Part shown: in pieces, positions 34,957 through 42,405 of the stretch
Numbering within the stretch: position 1 is the first letter of the stretch
Layout of the letters: each line of letters starts with the position of its first letter
DNA from: Simplicispira lacusdiani
GTDB lineage: Bacteria > Pseudomonadota > Gammaproteobacteria > Burkholderiales > Burkholderiaceae_C
Length of the DNA stretch: 64,000 nucleotides
NCBI RefSeq assembly: GCF_003604195.1
Contig: NZ_QXGR01000003.1
Span: forward strand, 299,769 to 363,768
Direction of reading: 5' to 3'
Translations under genes and position numbers: made by a program
Notes under the pieces: generated by a model
Told to the model about the DNA's origin: nothing
The model's input: the letters and a program-made list of their open reading frames with translations, nothing else
Databases searched by the model: none

Positions 34957-35556
34957 ATGTCTTCCGGTGGATTCCACGTACACGGCCCCCACGACCACGC
35001 CCTTGAGCACGCCACGCACGGCCACCATGAGGCCGCGCACGACGAGGGCGGCGCCATGACCAACCAGATCGCCATGTTCACGGCCATCATCGCCACGGTG
35101 GGCGCGATCTTCGCGTACATGGGCGGCGCCACACAGGCCAATGCCGGCCTGTACAAGAACGATGCGGCCATCAAGAAAACCGAGGCCTCGAACCAGTGGA
35201 ATTACTTCCAGGCCAAGAGCACCAAGCAGTCGCTGGCCGAAGTCTCGCGCGACCTGACGCCCAACGCCGAGGAAAAGGCCAAGTACCAGGCCAAGATCGA
35301 CCGCTACGAGAAGGAAAAGAACGAGATCAAGGTGGCGGCTGAAAAGCTCGAACAGGAAGCCACCGCGTGGGACAAGAAGAGCGACGCGCAGATGCACCAG
35401 CACCACCGCTGGGCGCAGGCCACGACGGCGCTGCAGGTCGCCATCGCGCTGGCCGCCATTGCCCTGCTGACCAAGAAGAAGTGGCTGGAATACGCCATGT
35501 TCGGCATGGGCGCCATCGGCGTGGCCGTGGGCGGCCTGGCCGCGCTGCACATCTGA
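34957..35556 (+). CDS. DUF4337 membrane protein with histidine-rich N terminus
   Basis: 199-residue protein: a His-rich soluble N terminus (nine His in about 26 residues, such as HVHGPHDH and THGHH), a first hydrophobic segment (MFTAIIATVGAIFAYMGG), a charged coiled-coil region (AEEKAKYQAKIDRYEKEKNE and on), an HQHHRW cluster, and two C-terminal hydrophobic segments. Matches DUF4337 by layout, especially NQWNYFQAKSTKQSL. Function unknown; the His clusters suggest metal binding. It sits between thyA and folA, 22 bases before folA. Confidence 0.75.
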   Translation: MSSGGFHVHGPHDHALEHATHGHHEAAHDEGGAMTNQIAMFTAIIATVGAIFAYMGGATQANAGLYKNDAAIKKTEASNQWNYFQAKSTKQSLAEVSRDLTPNAEEKAKYQAKIDRYEKEKNEIKVAAEKLEQEATAWDKKSDAQMHQHHRWAQATTALQVAIALAAIALLTKKKWLEYAMFGMGAIGVAVGGLAALHI

Positions 35557-35578
35557 AACCCGCGACCGAAAGCCCGCC

Positions 35579-36070
35579 ATGCAAGTGCACCTCATCTACG
35601 CCCGCGCCGCCAATGGCGTCATCGGCAAGGACGGCACCATGCCCTGGCATCTGCCAGAGGACATGGCGCACTTCAAGGCGCTCACGCTGGGAGCGCCCGT
35701 CATCATGGGCCGCAAGACCTGGGACTCACTGCCGCCGCGCTTTCGCCCACTGCCGGGCCGCGCCAACATTGTGGTCACGCGCCAGGAAAGTTGGAGTGAA
35801 ACAGGCGCGCAGCGCGCATCCAGCCTTCGCGATGCGCTACAAATGGCAGAGCAATCCAAGCCTGCAACGGTGTGGGTGATTGGCGGCGCGCAGATCTACG
35901 CCCAGGCCCTGCCGCTGGCCCAGCGCGTGGAAGTGACCGAGATCGCGCAAGACTTCGACGGCGATGCCCACGCCCCCGTACTCGGCCCCGAATGGGTGGA
36001 AACCGCGCGCGAGGCGCACACCAGCGCGGGCGGCCTGCCGTTCAGCTTTGTGCGCTACGAGCGGCGCTGA
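35579..36070 (+). CDS. folA: Dihydrofolate reductase
   Basis: Reduces dihydrofolate to tetrahydrofolate, regenerating the cofactor spent by thyA. 163 residues. Conserved: IYARAANGVIGKDGTMPWHL with the active-site Trp and the acidic residue in PEDMAHFK, IMGRKTWDSLP, PGRANIVVTR and WVIGGAQIYAQALP. Ends 30 bases before repeat B2 and convergent to modE. Confidence 0.96.
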   Translation: MQVHLIYARAANGVIGKDGTMPWHLPEDMAHFKALTLGAPVIMGRKTWDSLPPRFRPLPGRANIVVTRQESWSETGAQRASSLRDALQMAEQSKPATVWVIGGAQIYAQALPLAQRVEVTEIAQDFDGDAHAPVLGPEWVETAREAHTSAGGLPFSFVRYERR

Positions 36071-36099
36071 TTCGCAATCCCGCAGCGTAAAGAACCGGC

Positions 36100-36231
36100 A
36101 CGGCCCAGGCCAGGGCTCCCGCGCAAGGGCCGCCAGTATTCCCACGTGCGGGCGCTGGGAGCGTCCCCTTGCCCGCAGCGCACAGCGCTGCGAGAGCGGG
36201 GGGAAGGCGCCGCAGGCGACTCAGGGGGGGT
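36100..36231 (-). repeat. Family-B GC-rich interspersed repeat (copy B2)
   Basis: Contains CGGCCCAGGCCAGGG, GCGCAAGGGCCGCC, a CGCACAGCGCTGCG stem, AGAGCGGGGGGAAGGCGCC and GGCGACTCAGGGGGG. Lies between the convergent ends of folA and modE; the modE stop codon is eight bases beyond. Confidence 0.85.
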
Positions 36232-36238
36232 ATTCACC

Positions 36239-37051
36239 TCATGCCGGGGCGCCCACGATCACGCTCGACGCCTTGAAGATCGCCGTGGCCGTGCCGCCCT
36301 CGGTCAGGCCCAGCGCCTCGCAACTGCCGTGCGTGATGATGGCGGCCACCGAGCCGCCGCCGGGCAGCGCGATCACCACCTCGTCGTTCACCGCGCCCGG
36401 CGTGATGCGCGCCACCTGGCCCGTGAGGCGGTTGCGCGCCGAGAACTTGGCCCCATCCGCCTCCGTCACCACCACGATGGACGAGGCCTTCACCAGCGCG
36501 AAGGCCTGCGCGCCCACCTGCAGGCCCAGGCCCTCGGCGCTTTCGTGCGTGACCGTGGCCACGATGGCATGGCCGCCCGCCACCTCGATCTCGATCTCGT
36601 CGTTCACCGCGCCCCGCAGGACGCGCGTGACCTGGCCCAGGAAATGGTTGCGTGCGCTGGTTTTCATGCTGATGTTCCGGATCAGGAGATAGTCGTCCGC
36701 GATGCCCTGGGCCTGCTGGCCCAGCTGCGCGATGAAACGCTGGTGCTCCGCCTCGATGCGGCGGAAGTTCTCCACCAGTTGCAGGCCCCGCTGGGTGAGC
36801 CGCGTGCCGCCGCCACCCTTGCCGCCCGCCACGCGCTCCACCAGCGGCTCGCCGGCCAGGTTGTTCATGGTGTCGATGGCGTCCCACGCGGCCTTGTAGC
36901 TCATCTTCATGGCCTTGGCGGCGTGGGTGATGGAGCCCTGCTCACCCACCAGCGCCAGCAGCTGCACGCGGCCCGAGCCGCCCAGGCTTTCGCCGTCCAC
37001 GGTCATCCAGACCGAGCCGCCGAGTTCGATGCGTTTGTCTTGTTCAGGCAT
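36239..37051 (-). CDS. modE: Molybdate-responsive regulator ModE
   Basis: 270 residues. N-terminal LysR-like winged HTH: LLALVGEQGSITHAAKAMKM followed by SYKAAWDAIDTMNNLAGEPL and GGKGGGGTRLTQRG. C-terminal half has two Mop/TOBE domains, SARNHFLGQVTRVLRGAVND and SARNRLTGQVARITPGAVND, that bind molybdate. ModE-Mo represses modABC. Here modE is the last gene of the mod run, overlapping the end of modC by eight bases, instead of being divergent as in E. coli. Confidence 0.95.
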   Translation of the reverse strand: MPEQDKRIELGGSVWMTVDGESLGGSGRVQLLALVGEQGSITHAAKAMKMSYKAAWDAIDTMNNLAGEPLVERVAGGKGGGGTRLTQRGLQLVENFRRIEAEHQRFIAQLGQQAQGIADDYLLIRNISMKTSARNHFLGQVTRVLRGAVNDEIEIEVAGGHAIVATVTHESAEGLGLQVGAQAFALVKASSIVVVTEADGAKFSARNRLTGQVARITPGAVNDEVVIALPGGGSVAAIITHGSCEALGLTEGGTATAIFKASSVIVGAPA

Positions 37052-37724
37052 GGGCTATCTCCTCCGTCATGTGGCCGCCCTGCATGCGCAGCACCTGTTC
37101 GCCGAACACGCGCACGTCCTCGGGGTCGTGCGTGATCAGCACCATCGGCACCCGCAGGCGGCGCTGCAGCGCGTCCAGCTCGGCGCGCATGCCCACGCGC
37201 AGCTCGGTGTCTAGCGCGGCGAAGGGTTCGTCGAGCAGCAGCGCGCGCGGCCGGGCCACCAGCGCGCGCGCCAGGGCCGTGCGCTGGCGTTGCCCGCCCG
37301 ACAGCTCGTGCGGATGCTGGTGGGCCACCTCGCGCAAGCCGAAGGCATCGAGCCAGCGCTCCACCTCCGGGCTGGCATGGGCCGCCGGCGGGTTGCGCCA
37401 GCCGCGCCGTTCGCCAAAGGCAATGTTCTGGCGCACATTGAGGTGCGGGAACAGCGCGTAATCCTGGAACAGGTAGGCCACGTTGCGCGCCTGCGGCGGC
37501 TGGTGGATGCCCTGGGCGGTGTCGAACAGCGTTTCGCCATCAATGCGCACATGGCCCGCGTCGGGCCGCACCAGCCCGGCCAGCGCCTTGAGCAGCATGC
37601 TCTTGCCCGCGCCCGAGGGGCCCACCACCACCACGCGCTCGCCCTGCGCGCAAAAGCGCGCCTGCAGCTCGAAGGTGCGGTGGCCCGAACGCAGCGTTTG
37701 GCGGATGTCCACGTCAAGCCGCAT
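37044..37724 (-). CDS. modC: Molybdate ABC transporter ATPase ModC (short form)
   Basis: ATPase of the molybdate importer. Walker A GPSGAGKS, Q-loop in LFQDYALFPHL, signature LSGGQRQRTALARAL, Walker B ALLLDEPFAALD, switch His in LITHDPEDV. Start at ATG 37724 (226 residues). It stops soon after the nucleotide-binding domain and lacks the C-terminal Mop/TOBE domain of E. coli ModC (352 residues), so molybdate feedback on the ATPase may be missing or carried by ModE only. Separated from modB by repeat B3. Confidence 0.93.
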   Translation of the reverse strand: MRLDVDIRQTLRSGHRTFELQARFCAQGERVVVVGPSGAGKSMLLKALAGLVRPDAGHVRIDGETLFDTAQGIHQPPQARNVAYLFQDYALFPHLNVRQNIAFGERRGWRNPPAAHASPEVERWLDAFGLREVAHQHPHELSGGQRQRTALARALVARPRALLLDEPFAALDTELRVGMRAELDALQRRLRVPMVLITHDPEDVRVFGEQVLRMQGGHMTEEIAHA

Positions 37725-37778
37725 GCACACCTCTCTGTGTTTCGCTGCTTCGCAAACGGCAAACAGCCCACGATGCGG

Positions 37779-37897
37779 GCGCGGCCCAAGCCAGCGGCCA
37801 CCGCGCAAGGGCCGCCCCGCCGCGCTGGTGGCGTCCCCCTTCCCGCTTCGCGCAGCGAGGCGAGAGAAGGGGGAAGGCGCGCAGCGCCACAGGGGGA
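37779..37897 (-). repeat. Family-B GC-rich interspersed repeat (copy B3)
   Basis: GCGGCCCAAGCCAGCGGCCA, CCGCGCAAGGGCCGCCCCGC, CGCGCTGGTGGCGTCCCCCT, then GAGAGAAGGGGGAAGGCGC and CCACAGGGGG. Fills the modB-modC gap of the mod operon, ending five bases before the modB stop. Confidence 0.88.
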
Positions 37898-37901
37898 TGC
37901 C

Positions 37902-38573
37902 TCATTGCCTCGCAACGCGCCCCGGCGCCAGCTTGCCCACGGCCAGCAGCACCGCCACGCACACCACCGAGGTGATGAGCACCAGCAGGTTGGCCACGTC
38001 GTCCTGCCCGGCCTGCACGGCCTCGTACACGGCGATCGACAGCGTCTGCGTCTTGCCCGGAATGCTGCCCGCCACCATCAGCGTGGCCCCAAACTCGCCC
38101 AGCGCCCGCGCAAAGCCCAGCAGCACCCCGGCCAGGATGCCGCGCCAGGCCAGCGGCAGCGTGACGCGCCAGAACACACCCAGCTCGGAGATACCGAGCA
38201 CGCGCGCGGCGTCCTGCAACTGCGGGTCCACCGCCTCGAAGGCGGCGCGCGCGGGCTTGAACACCAGCGGGAACGCCACCACCGTGGCCGCGATCACCGC
38301 ACCCGTGAGCGTGAAGATCAGGTTGATGCCAAAGGTGGCATGCAGCCAGCCGCCCACCCAGCCCTTGCGCCCCAGCAGCACCAGCAGGTAGTAGCCCAGC
38401 ACCGTGGGCGGCATCACCATGGGCAGCGTGAGCAGCGTGTCGATGAGGTCGCGCCCCGGAAAGCGCCAGCGCGCCAGCGCATAGCCCACGCCCGTGCCCA
38501 GCACCAGGCACAGCAGCGTGGCCCAGGTGGCCACCTGCAGCGAGAGCCAGAGCGCGGGCCATGCGTTTTCCAT
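37902..38573 (-). CDS. modB: Molybdate ABC transporter permease ModB
   Basis: 223-residue inner-membrane permease with about five hydrophobic segments. The cytoplasmic EAA-type loop that docks on ModC is DAARVLGISELGVFWRVTLP, followed by GILAGVLLGFARALGEFGAT typical of the ModB/CysT group. Located between modA and modC in the transport operon, with a family-B repeat on each side. Confidence 0.94.
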   Translation of the reverse strand: MENAWPALWLSLQVATWATLLCLVLGTGVGYALARWRFPGRDLIDTLLTLPMVMPPTVLGYYLLVLLGRKGWVGGWLHATFGINLIFTLTGAVIAATVVAFPLVFKPARAAFEAVDPQLQDAARVLGISELGVFWRVTLPLAWRGILAGVLLGFARALGEFGATLMVAGSIPGKTQTLSIAVYEAVQAGQDDVANLLVLITSVVCVAVLLAVGKLAPGRVARQ

Positions 38574-38620
38574 CTCAGCTATCCATTCCGTGAACGCGGC
38601 ACCAGCGGCGCATGAAACTG

Positions 38621-38728
38621 GCGCACCCCAGGACAGGGCCGCCCCGCCGCGCTGGCGGCGTCCTCCTGCCCGCAGCGCGCAGCGCTGCGAGAGCGGGGGG
38701 AAGGCGCCGAAGGCGACTCAGGGGGGTG
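38621..38728 (-). repeat. Family-B GC-rich interspersed repeat (copy B4, short)
   Basis: Shares GGGCCGCCCCGCCGCGCTGG, CGCAGCGCGCAGCGCTGCGA and GGCGACTCAGGGGGG with B2, but lacks the first part seen in other copies. Fills the modA-modB gap. Confidence 0.85.
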
Positions 38729-38735
38729 TTTCACT

Positions 38736-39494
38736 TCAGGGTTTCAGAAAGCCGTAGCGCGCCAGAATGGCCTGCCCGGCGGGCGAGCGCACATAGGCGA
38801 TGAACGCCGCCGCCTCGGCAGCATTGCCGCTGGCGGCGGTGCGCGCGATGGGGTAGAGGATGGCCCGGTCCAGCGGCACGGCAAAGGCTGTCTTCACCTT
38901 GTCCTTCATCAGCGCGGCATCGGTGGCATAGACAAAGCCCGCATCCACCTCACCGCGCGCCACGTAGTCGAGCGACTGGCGCACGTTCGTCGTGTTCACC
39001 GCCTTGGCCTGCACCGCGCCCCACAGGCCCGCTGCCTCCAGCGCGTGCCTGGCGTAGCGCCCCACGGGCACGCTGGCGGGCAGCGCCAGCGCCACGCGCG
39101 CCACGCCGGGCCCGGCCAGATCCTTCAGCGCGGCGGGCGGCGCTTTGGCATCCATGGGCGCAATCACCACCAGGGTGTTACGCACAAAGTCTTGCCGGTC
39201 CGCCGCGCGCACCAGGCCCTGCTGCTGCGCCGCGTCCATGGTCTCCTGGTCGGCCGAGGCGAACACATCCACCGGCGCACCCTTGGCCATCTGCTGCAGC
39301 AAGGCGCCGGAAGCGCCGAAGTTCAGCAGCACCTTGCTGCCGGGGTGCGCGGCTTCATAGCCCTGGGCCATGTCCTTGAAGGCATTGGTCAGGCTGGCAG
39401 CGGCGGACACCGTGACTTCACCCGCCGGGGCGGCGCTGGCAAGGCCTGCCAGAAGACCGGCGGCAAGGCTGCGTTTCAGGGACGTGAGGGCCAT
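38736..39494 (-). CDS. modA: Molybdate-binding protein ModA
   Basis: 252-residue periplasmic binding protein. Signal peptide MALTSLKRSLAAGLLAGLAS ending AAPAGE; mature part opens VTVSAAASLTNAFKDMA, the ModA signature, then NFGASGALLQQMAKGAPVDV and FASADQETMD. C-terminal YPIARTAASGN and GQAILARYGFLKP are also typical. Start at ATG 39494; a longer frame to 39590 crosses the promoter. First gene of modABC-modE. Confidence 0.95.
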   Translation of the reverse strand: MALTSLKRSLAAGLLAGLASAAPAGEVTVSAAASLTNAFKDMAQGYEAAHPGSKVLLNFGASGALLQQMAKGAPVDVFASADQETMDAAQQQGLVRAADRQDFVRNTLVVIAPMDAKAPPAALKDLAGPGVARVALALPASVPVGRYARHALEAAGLWGAVQAKAVNTTNVRQSLDYVARGEVDAGFVYATDAALMKDKVKTAFAVPLDRAILYPIARTAASGNAAEAAAFIAYVRSPAGQAILARYGFLKP

Positions 39495-39512
39495 GGGATG
39501 GGGCTCCGGGGG

Positions 39513-39549
39513 CGTTACAAACGAGCGAAGTATACGCTTGGTTATAACG
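39513..39549 (-). promoter_or_regulatory. Putative ModE operator / modA promoter
   Basis: Imperfect 37-base inverted repeat centred on GTATAC, with outer arms CGTTACAA and TTATAACG and inner arms AGCG and CGCT. It lies 19 bases before the modA start codon. ModE sites in E. coli are palindromes with TATAAC-type arms at the modA promoter, and modE is in this operon; TATACT on the minus strand may be the -10, so bound ModE would block transcription. Confidence 0.55.
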
Positions 39550-39665
39550 CGAGTTTTGGCCCTGGAATGCGGCCTTTTGATGCAGCGCAACCGTCTTGTC
39601 GGGATCGATCTGGCTCGCAGCAGAGGGCGCGGGTTGTGCTACGCCAACCGCCAGGGATTTTTAAT

Positions 39666-39722
39666 GAAATCAGCCTCTATCGCTTATAGATAGGTCGCAA
39701 AAAGCTATATATTTAATAGCAA
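39666..39722 (-). repeat. Family-A repeat, degenerate (copy A6)
   Basis: GAAATCAGCCTCTATCGCTT, ATAGATAGG and AAAGCTATATATTTAATAGC. The inner GCGC arms are decayed compared with other copies. Confidence 0.65.
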
Positions 39723-39868
39723 TACTGGCAAAACCAAGATGTCACGGCGAAGACCGAAATCGGCTAGGAGCGGTCACGAGCAACCGATTGATATCAAATC
39801 GCGCAGCGCGTCGGCGCTGAGCAGGGACGATACTTCACCTGACCAGAAATCAAGAAAAGAGGGACAGC

Positions 39869-41041
39869 ATGGAGTGGTCTGCAGACGAGATTAAGCGCGC
39901 AATAGCTGACAACGAAATCAACGCGATCACACTGGACACGTCCGTATTCGATGGAAATGGAAACCGGTTCGAACATGGCCTGCTTCCTCGACTCGCGCAG
40001 TTCAACACCACCGAAGTAATGTTTGTCCTATCTGATGTAGTTGCGGGGGAAGTCTGCAGACACGTCGCACAAGAGGCGGCTGAGGCGCGGTCTAAGGTGA
40101 CCGCTGCACTCAAGGAGGTCGGGAAAGCTTGGCAGGTGAGCAATGTCCAACGGGACGAAGCGCTGGCGCAACTTTTCGGCAAGGAACTGCCAGACGCGTT
40201 GGCGCGTCGCCGCTTCAATGCCTTCGTTAAAGCAGTTGGAGCAGGGATCATTGAGTCCGGTTCGCGTGTTGACGTGGCACGCATGCTCGACGACTATTTT
40301 TCATCGAAACCGCCTTTTGGTAAGGCCGCCCTCAAGAAGAACGAGTTTCCCGATGCCATCGCGTTGCAGGCGCTAGCGAGCTGGGCAGCGGAACAAAACA
40401 CCGTGCTCCTTGCTGTCTCTCGGGACGCAGACTGGAAGAGGTTTGCAAAGACCTCCGAGCATCTCGTTGTGATTGACGATTTGGCCCAGGCGCTTGGCTA
40501 CTTTCATCAAAATGCGAATGTCGCTTGCGCTAGGTTGGTGGAGCGGGTCAAGAACGGCCAACTTGACTTGATCGACAGGATTCGTGAAGTCGTCGAAAGC
40601 GAGATTGAGCGCTCGGTCTTCATCCCAGAGATGGCATCGGCGTACAACTTTGACGCAGACATAAATGAGGCAGTGGTCAAGACGGTAGCGCTCGACACCA
40701 TCGCATATCTGGCCGGACCATTCAGTGTTGTAGACAAACCCAGTGAAACTGAGCTCGTGGTCGAAGCGGAAGTAAAAGTCGAAATTGAGGTGACTGCCGA
40801 CATCACCTTCTCAGTCAGAGATTCATTGGATGGGGACCAGGTCCCCATCGGATCGTCTCGATCAAAGGCCACGACGAACCGAACCTTCAACGTCCTGCTG
40901 ACGTTTGAGGGTGACCTCGCTGCCGATGCCCAACTGACGGACGCTGAGGTTTGGGCAAAGGGTAAGAGCCGCTACATCACAGTGGATTTCGGCGAAGTCG
41001 GACCTCAGTGGGACGAGGATGAGGAAGAAGAGGACGAGTGA
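39869..41041 (+). CDS. PIN-domain (DUF4935-like) protein of unknown function
   Basis: 390-residue protein in an AT-richer insert. The first 210 residues look like a PIN nuclease: acidic residues in ITLDTSVFDG (Asp 23), DVVAGEV (Glu 61), KKNEFPDAIALQALASW (Asp 162) and LAVSRDADWK (Asp 186/188) fit the four metal-binding acids, and the KKNEFPDAI block is typical of DUF4935-type PIN proteins. The rest is a charged, probably beta-rich domain ending in WDEDEEEEDE. No antitoxin gene is next to it, so a classic VapBC toxin is unlikely. Codon use and GC differ from both neighbours (modA and nnrS), suggesting transfer. A role in defence or RNA cleavage is possible but not shown. Confidence 0.7.
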   Translation: MEWSADEIKRAIADNEINAITLDTSVFDGNGNRFEHGLLPRLAQFNTTEVMFVLSDVVAGEVCRHVAQEAAEARSKVTAALKEVGKAWQVSNVQRDEALAQLFGKELPDALARRRFNAFVKAVGAGIIESGSRVDVARMLDDYFSSKPPFGKAALKKNEFPDAIALQALASWAAEQNTVLLAVSRDADWKRFAKTSEHLVVIDDLAQALGYFHQNANVACARLVERVKNGQLDLIDRIREVVESEIERSVFIPEMASAYNFDADINEAVVKTVALDTIAYLAGPFSVVDKPSETELVVEAEVKVEIEVTADITFSVRDSLDGDQVPIGSSRSKATTNRTFNVLLTFEGDLAADAQLTDAEVWAKGKSRYITVDFGEVGPQWDEDEEEEDE

Positions 41042-41172
41042 CTCCGCGCCGTAACATGAGGGTGAACTGATGTGATTTGCCACTTTGCGGCGGCGTGAAC
41101 AGCAAGACGAATGCCTGCAAGGAGTCGAAGCCACCCACCCAACTCCGCTACTCCAGCACCCCAAATCGTCCC

Positions 41173-42405
41173 CTACCCCTGGCACCCCCGCAACCCATCC
41201 GGCCGCACGCGCCACAGCACCGGAGCGATGCGCCAGCACAGCAGCCCAAACGCCGCCACCCAGCACAGCCCCGCCAGCCCCAGCAGAGTTGCCGCCGCAT
41301 CCGGCACAAAAGCCGCAGCAGCCCGCAGCACAGCCCCGGCCAGAATCAGCACCGCGCCCTGCGCCACCCAGGGCCGCTCGTCCGACGCGTGGCCGCAGTG
41401 CGCGCGCCCGGCGATGCAAATCACCACGTAGATCGACAGCCCCAGCGCGCCCATGGTGAGCAGATGGCGGCCCGCGCCTGCACCCGGGCCGCCCGCGAGC
41501 AGGGCCGTGCCGATGAGGGCATAGCCCTGCGCCATGCAGGCGTACACGGTGTAGAGCATGAAGGGCAAGCGCCGCAGCAGCGGGCGGCCGACATGCCAGT
41601 CGCCCATCAGGTTGGCCAGCGCGGCGGCGGCGGCGCAGGCGAGCCAGCCGGAGGTGGCGCCGCCGGGCTGCGCAAACTCGGCCAGGGTGAACAGCGCGAT
41701 GCACAGGATGGCGAGGTTGCGCCGGGGCGGGCGGGCCAGGTAGGGCTCGCGGCCCTCACCGGCTTCATCAATGGCAGTGTTGACGATGCGCATGGAGATG
41801 CGGCTCATGGCCACGATGATGAGCACCATCACCAGGCCCAGCACGGCCAGCAGCCAGCGCATGGGGTAGTGGCCGCGCAGCGCGTCGGCATAGAAGCCGG
41901 CCACCAGCAGGAACAAGCCCGCCAGCGCCCAGCCAAAGGCGCGGTGGCGCCGCCCTGCCACGGTGCGCAGCGCGGGCCACAGCAGCGCCAGCAAGCCGCC
42001 GATGAGCGCCAGGTGCGCCAGCGCTGCCAGCACCAGCGCGGGGCTGCCCGCCACGCCCGAGAGCCAGAAGCCCGCGCGCCCCAGCAGCCACACCAGCACC
42101 AGCTGGCGCGCGGTGCGCGGGCTGGCGCTCGCGGTGTCGGTGAACTCGGGCACGGCGGTGAGCACGAAGCCCGCCACCGCCGCCAGGCCAAAGCCCAGCA
42201 GCAGTTCGTGCGCATGCCACACCAGCGCGCCGCCGGCCACGGGGGGCGGCGGCAGGCCCAGCGCCAGCACGGCGCTCCACAGCGCAATGAGCAGCACCGC
42301 CGAGCCCATGGTGAGCAGGAAGAAGGGGCGCATGGCGCACATCCACACCGGGTGCTGGGGCGACAGCAGGCCGGGCGGGTTCATCACAGGGGCGGCTATC
42401 CGCAT
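41173..42405 (-). CDS. nnrS: NnrS-family membrane protein
   Basis: 410-residue inner-membrane protein with about twelve hydrophobic segments. Family motifs: PFFLLTMGSAVLLIALW, GGALVWHAHELLLGFGLAAV (His cluster), AGFVLTAVPEFTDT, and RISMRIVNTAIDEAGEGREP. NnrS proteins bind heme and copper and ease nitric oxide stress in denitrifiers. Start at ATG 42405, with GGAGG just upstream; this overlaps the ATPase gene by ten bases, so nnrS is the last gene of the minus-strand accessory operon. Its presence in a metal/tetrapyrrole locus is unusual. Confidence 0.87.
   Translation of the reverse strand: MRIAAPVMNPPGLLSPQHPVWMCAMRPFFLLTMGSAVLLIALWSAVLALGLPPPPVAGGALVWHAHELLLGFGLAAVAGFVLTAVPEFTDTASASPRTARQLVLVWLLGRAGFWLSGVAGSPALVLAALAHLALIGGLLALLWPALRTVAGRRHRAFGWALAGLFLLVAGFYADALRGHYPMRWLLAVLGLVMVLIIVAMSRISMRIVNTAIDEAGEGREPYLARPPRRNLAILCIALFTLAEFAQPGGATSGWLACAAAAALANLMGDWHVGRPLLRRLPFMLYTVYACMAQGYALIGTALLAGGPGAGAGRHLLTMGALGLSIYVVICIAGRAHCGHASDERPWVAQGAVLILAGAVLRAAAAFVPDAAATLLGLAGLCWVAAFGLLCWRIAPVLWRVRPDGLRGCQG

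Larger units (their letters stand above)
39495..39868. other. Gene-free, AT-richer stretch between modA and the PIN gene
   Basis: Holds the modA control region, a degraded family-A repeat (39666-39722) and the start of a visibly lower-GC insert. No RNA gene or integrase seen. The PIN gene's ribosome site (GAGGGA) is at its end; no clear -35/-10 pair was found for that gene. Confidence 0.6.

Noticed and set aside
38612..38803. Small open frames with PPRRAGGVLLPAARS-type peptides (also near 27.9, 37.8 and 52.5 kb)
   Set aside because: Translations of the family-B repeat, not genes.
39869..41041. VapC-type toxin of a toxin-antitoxin pair
   Set aside because: Protein is almost three times the size of VapC and no small antitoxin frame precedes or overlaps it.
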